A stretch of 6,541 nt of DNA from Deltaproteobacteria bacterium. GTDB lineage: Bacteria > Desulfobacterota_B > Binatia > UBA9968. Location of the stretch: positions 1 through 6,541 of the forward strand of contig JAPUHZ010000419.1 in assembly GCA_027297485.1 (NCBI GenBank), read 5' to 3'. The position numbers and the translations under genes are program-made. Every line of letters begins with the position of its first letter. Position 1 is the stretch's first letter. This document shows, piece after piece, positions 5,535 to 6,541 of this stretch. The notes below the pieces were generated by a model, which saw only the letters and a list, made by a program, of their open reading frames with translations, was not told the origin of the DNA and ran no database searches.

Positions 5535-6541
5535 TCACTGGCTACCGCGCACCGGCTCGTCAGCTTTGGCGTCGCGCTCGACCACCCCGACCGGTTCGTT
5601 GCCCAGGCCCGTTTGCTGCATCAGCGCCTCGATGTCCTCGACGGTGCGCGGCGCCGAGTTCGACATGACCACGGGGGCGCCGCTGGTGACGAGCACGTCG
5701 TCCTCGATGCGCACGCCGATGTTCCACCATTTCGGATCGATCTCGGGCGAAGGGCTGATGTAGATGCCGGGCTCGACGGTGATCACGGTGCCGGGAGTGA
5801 GAGAATCGCCCGTGCCGACGTCGTGGACGTAGAGGCCGAGGTAGTGGCTGGTGCCGTGCATGAAGAAGGTGCGCACCTCTTCTTCCTTCTGAATCAGCCC
5901 GAGTTCGAGTAGGCCCTGGGTAATGACCCGGGCCGCCGCCGAATGGGGGGCTCGGAAAGACTGGCCGGCCCGGGTCTCCGCGATGCCTGCTTGCTGGGCT
6001 TTGAGCACCAGTTCGTAGATGCTTTTCTGCTCGGGGGAGAACGTGCCATCGACGGGGAGCGTGCGCGTCACGTCGGCGCTGTAGCCGTGGTATTCGGCCC
6101 CGATGTCGATGACGACCATGTCGTCGGCCTGCATCTGGCGGCGGTTGGTGTTGTAATGGAGCACGACGGCATTTTCGCCGCTGCCGACGATGCTCGGAAA
6201 GCCCGGAGACTCGGCGCCATTACGGCGGAAGATGTATTCGATGACCGCTTCGGCTTCGTATTCGTACATCCCCGGCACGATGGACTTCATCGCCTCGCGA
6301 TGGGCCGCCGTTGTGATATCGACCGCCCGCTGGAGCAAGGCCAACTCGGCGTCGGTCTTAAGCATGCGAAGTTGGTTGAGCCGGTTGCGGAGTGCGTAGC
6401 CGTCCGGGTAATAGGGGTCGAGGTGTTCCTGTTTCCAGGTGTTCCATTCATCGAAAGAGGCGGCGTTGGCATAGGCTTCAACGGCGGCTTCGAGGGGGGA
6501 ATCTTCGAATAGTGCCGGGTCAATGCGTCCGGTGATGATGG
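5535..6541 (-). CDS. pepP: Xaa-Pro aminopeptidase (aminopeptidase P, family M24B), N-terminus outside the window
   Basis: The frame is open from the right edge to the TGA at 5535 and shows 334 residues, the C-terminal catalytic 'pita-bread' domain plus the end of the N-terminal domain. The enzyme removes an N-terminal residue preceding proline, using two metal ions. Numbered in the visible fragment, the metal ligands are Asp145 (VVIDIG), Asp156 (SADVTRT), His232 (MHGTSHYLGL), Glu256 (VEPGIYI) and Glu279 (VRIEDD). The spacing of the two Asp residues (11) and of the two Glu residues (23) matches E. coli PepP. Histidines 128, 228 and 239 match its substrate-site histidines. The linker NQLRMLKTDAELALLQRA is typical of this family; the Met in it at 6365 is internal, not a start. 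After the last motif a short charged tail follows. It is GC-rich, unlike the cassette downstream. Family call is firm; the symbol pepP is by analogy. Confidence 0.93.
   Translation of the reverse strand, partial: IITGRIDPALFEDSPLEAAVEAYANAASFDEWNTWKQEHLDPYYPDGYALRNRLNQLRMLKTDAELALLQRAVDITTAAHREAMKSIVPGMYEYEAEAVIEYIFRRNGAESPGFPSIVGSGENAVVLHYNTNRRQMQADDMVVIDIGAEYHGYSADVTRTLPVDGTFSPEQKSIYELVLKAQQAGIAETRAGQSFRAPHSAAARVITQGLLELGLIQKEEEVRTFFMHGTSHYLGLYVHDVGTGDSLTPGTVITVEPGIYISPSPEIDPKWWNIGVRIEDDVLVTSGAPVVMSNSAPRTVEDIEALMQQTGLGNEPVGVVERDAKADEPVRGSQ

Noticed and set aside
5302..5538. 78-codon minus-strand frame starting with a GTG overlapping the aminopeptidase stop
   Set aside because: The overlap looks like translational coupling, but the frame reads straight through the low-complexity inverted repeat and the peptide is not protein-like.
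5943..6512. 189-codon plus-strand open frame
   Set aside because: It mirrors the GC-rich aminopeptidase gene, whose catalytic residues are all present on the minus strand; its peptide is a Gly/Val/Asp-rich product of antisense codons.

Overview
The window is bacterial, with short intergenic gaps, Shine-Dalgarno sites and a sigma factor gene. It falls into two parts of different base composition. The right end (about 5535-6541) is GC-rich: sampled 60-base lines run 63-73% GC. It carries the C-terminal two thirds of a Xaa-Pro aminopeptidase of peptidase family M24B, which looks like an ordinary chromosomal gene. Everything to the left (about 1-5330) is closer to 50% GC (sampled lines 50-53%) and looks like an accessory cassette. 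I cannot assign a phylum from the sequence alone.

Layout, with all four cassette genes and the peptidase read on the minus strand, in order of transcription: (i) the aminopeptidase P gene, open at the right edge and ending at 5535; (ii) a 422-base gap holding a large nested inverted repeat (5445-5526), what looks like the last two dozen codons of a degraded plus-strand gene (5364-5441), and the leader of the next gene; (iii) a cytoplasmic calcineurin-like metallophosphoesterase with all of its metal-binding motifs (5112-4066); (iv) a sigma-70 family factor with regions 2 and 4 plus an extra C-terminal helix-turn-helix-like segment, started by TTG (3912-3187); (v) a very acidic, predicted all-helical 460-residue protein of unknown function, only 43 bases behind the sigma gene and with a strong ribosome binding site (3143-1761); (vi) a protein with three tandem GAF sensory domains that runs off the left edge (1617-1). 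A good sigma-70-type promoter with a perfect 7-bp inverted repeat over its -35 box and spacer sits just before the GAF gene.

How they may work together (inference): the cassette combines a small-molecule sensor array (GAF), a transcription initiation factor (sigma), a protein that could bind and hold the sigma factor (the acidic protein), and a phosphoesterase that could make or destroy a nucleotide or phosphorylated signal or act as an effector. I do not recognise the combination as a named system. The C-terminal domain of the GAF protein, outside the window, would be the most informative missing piece.

No tRNA, rRNA, CRISPR array, transposase or recombinase was seen.
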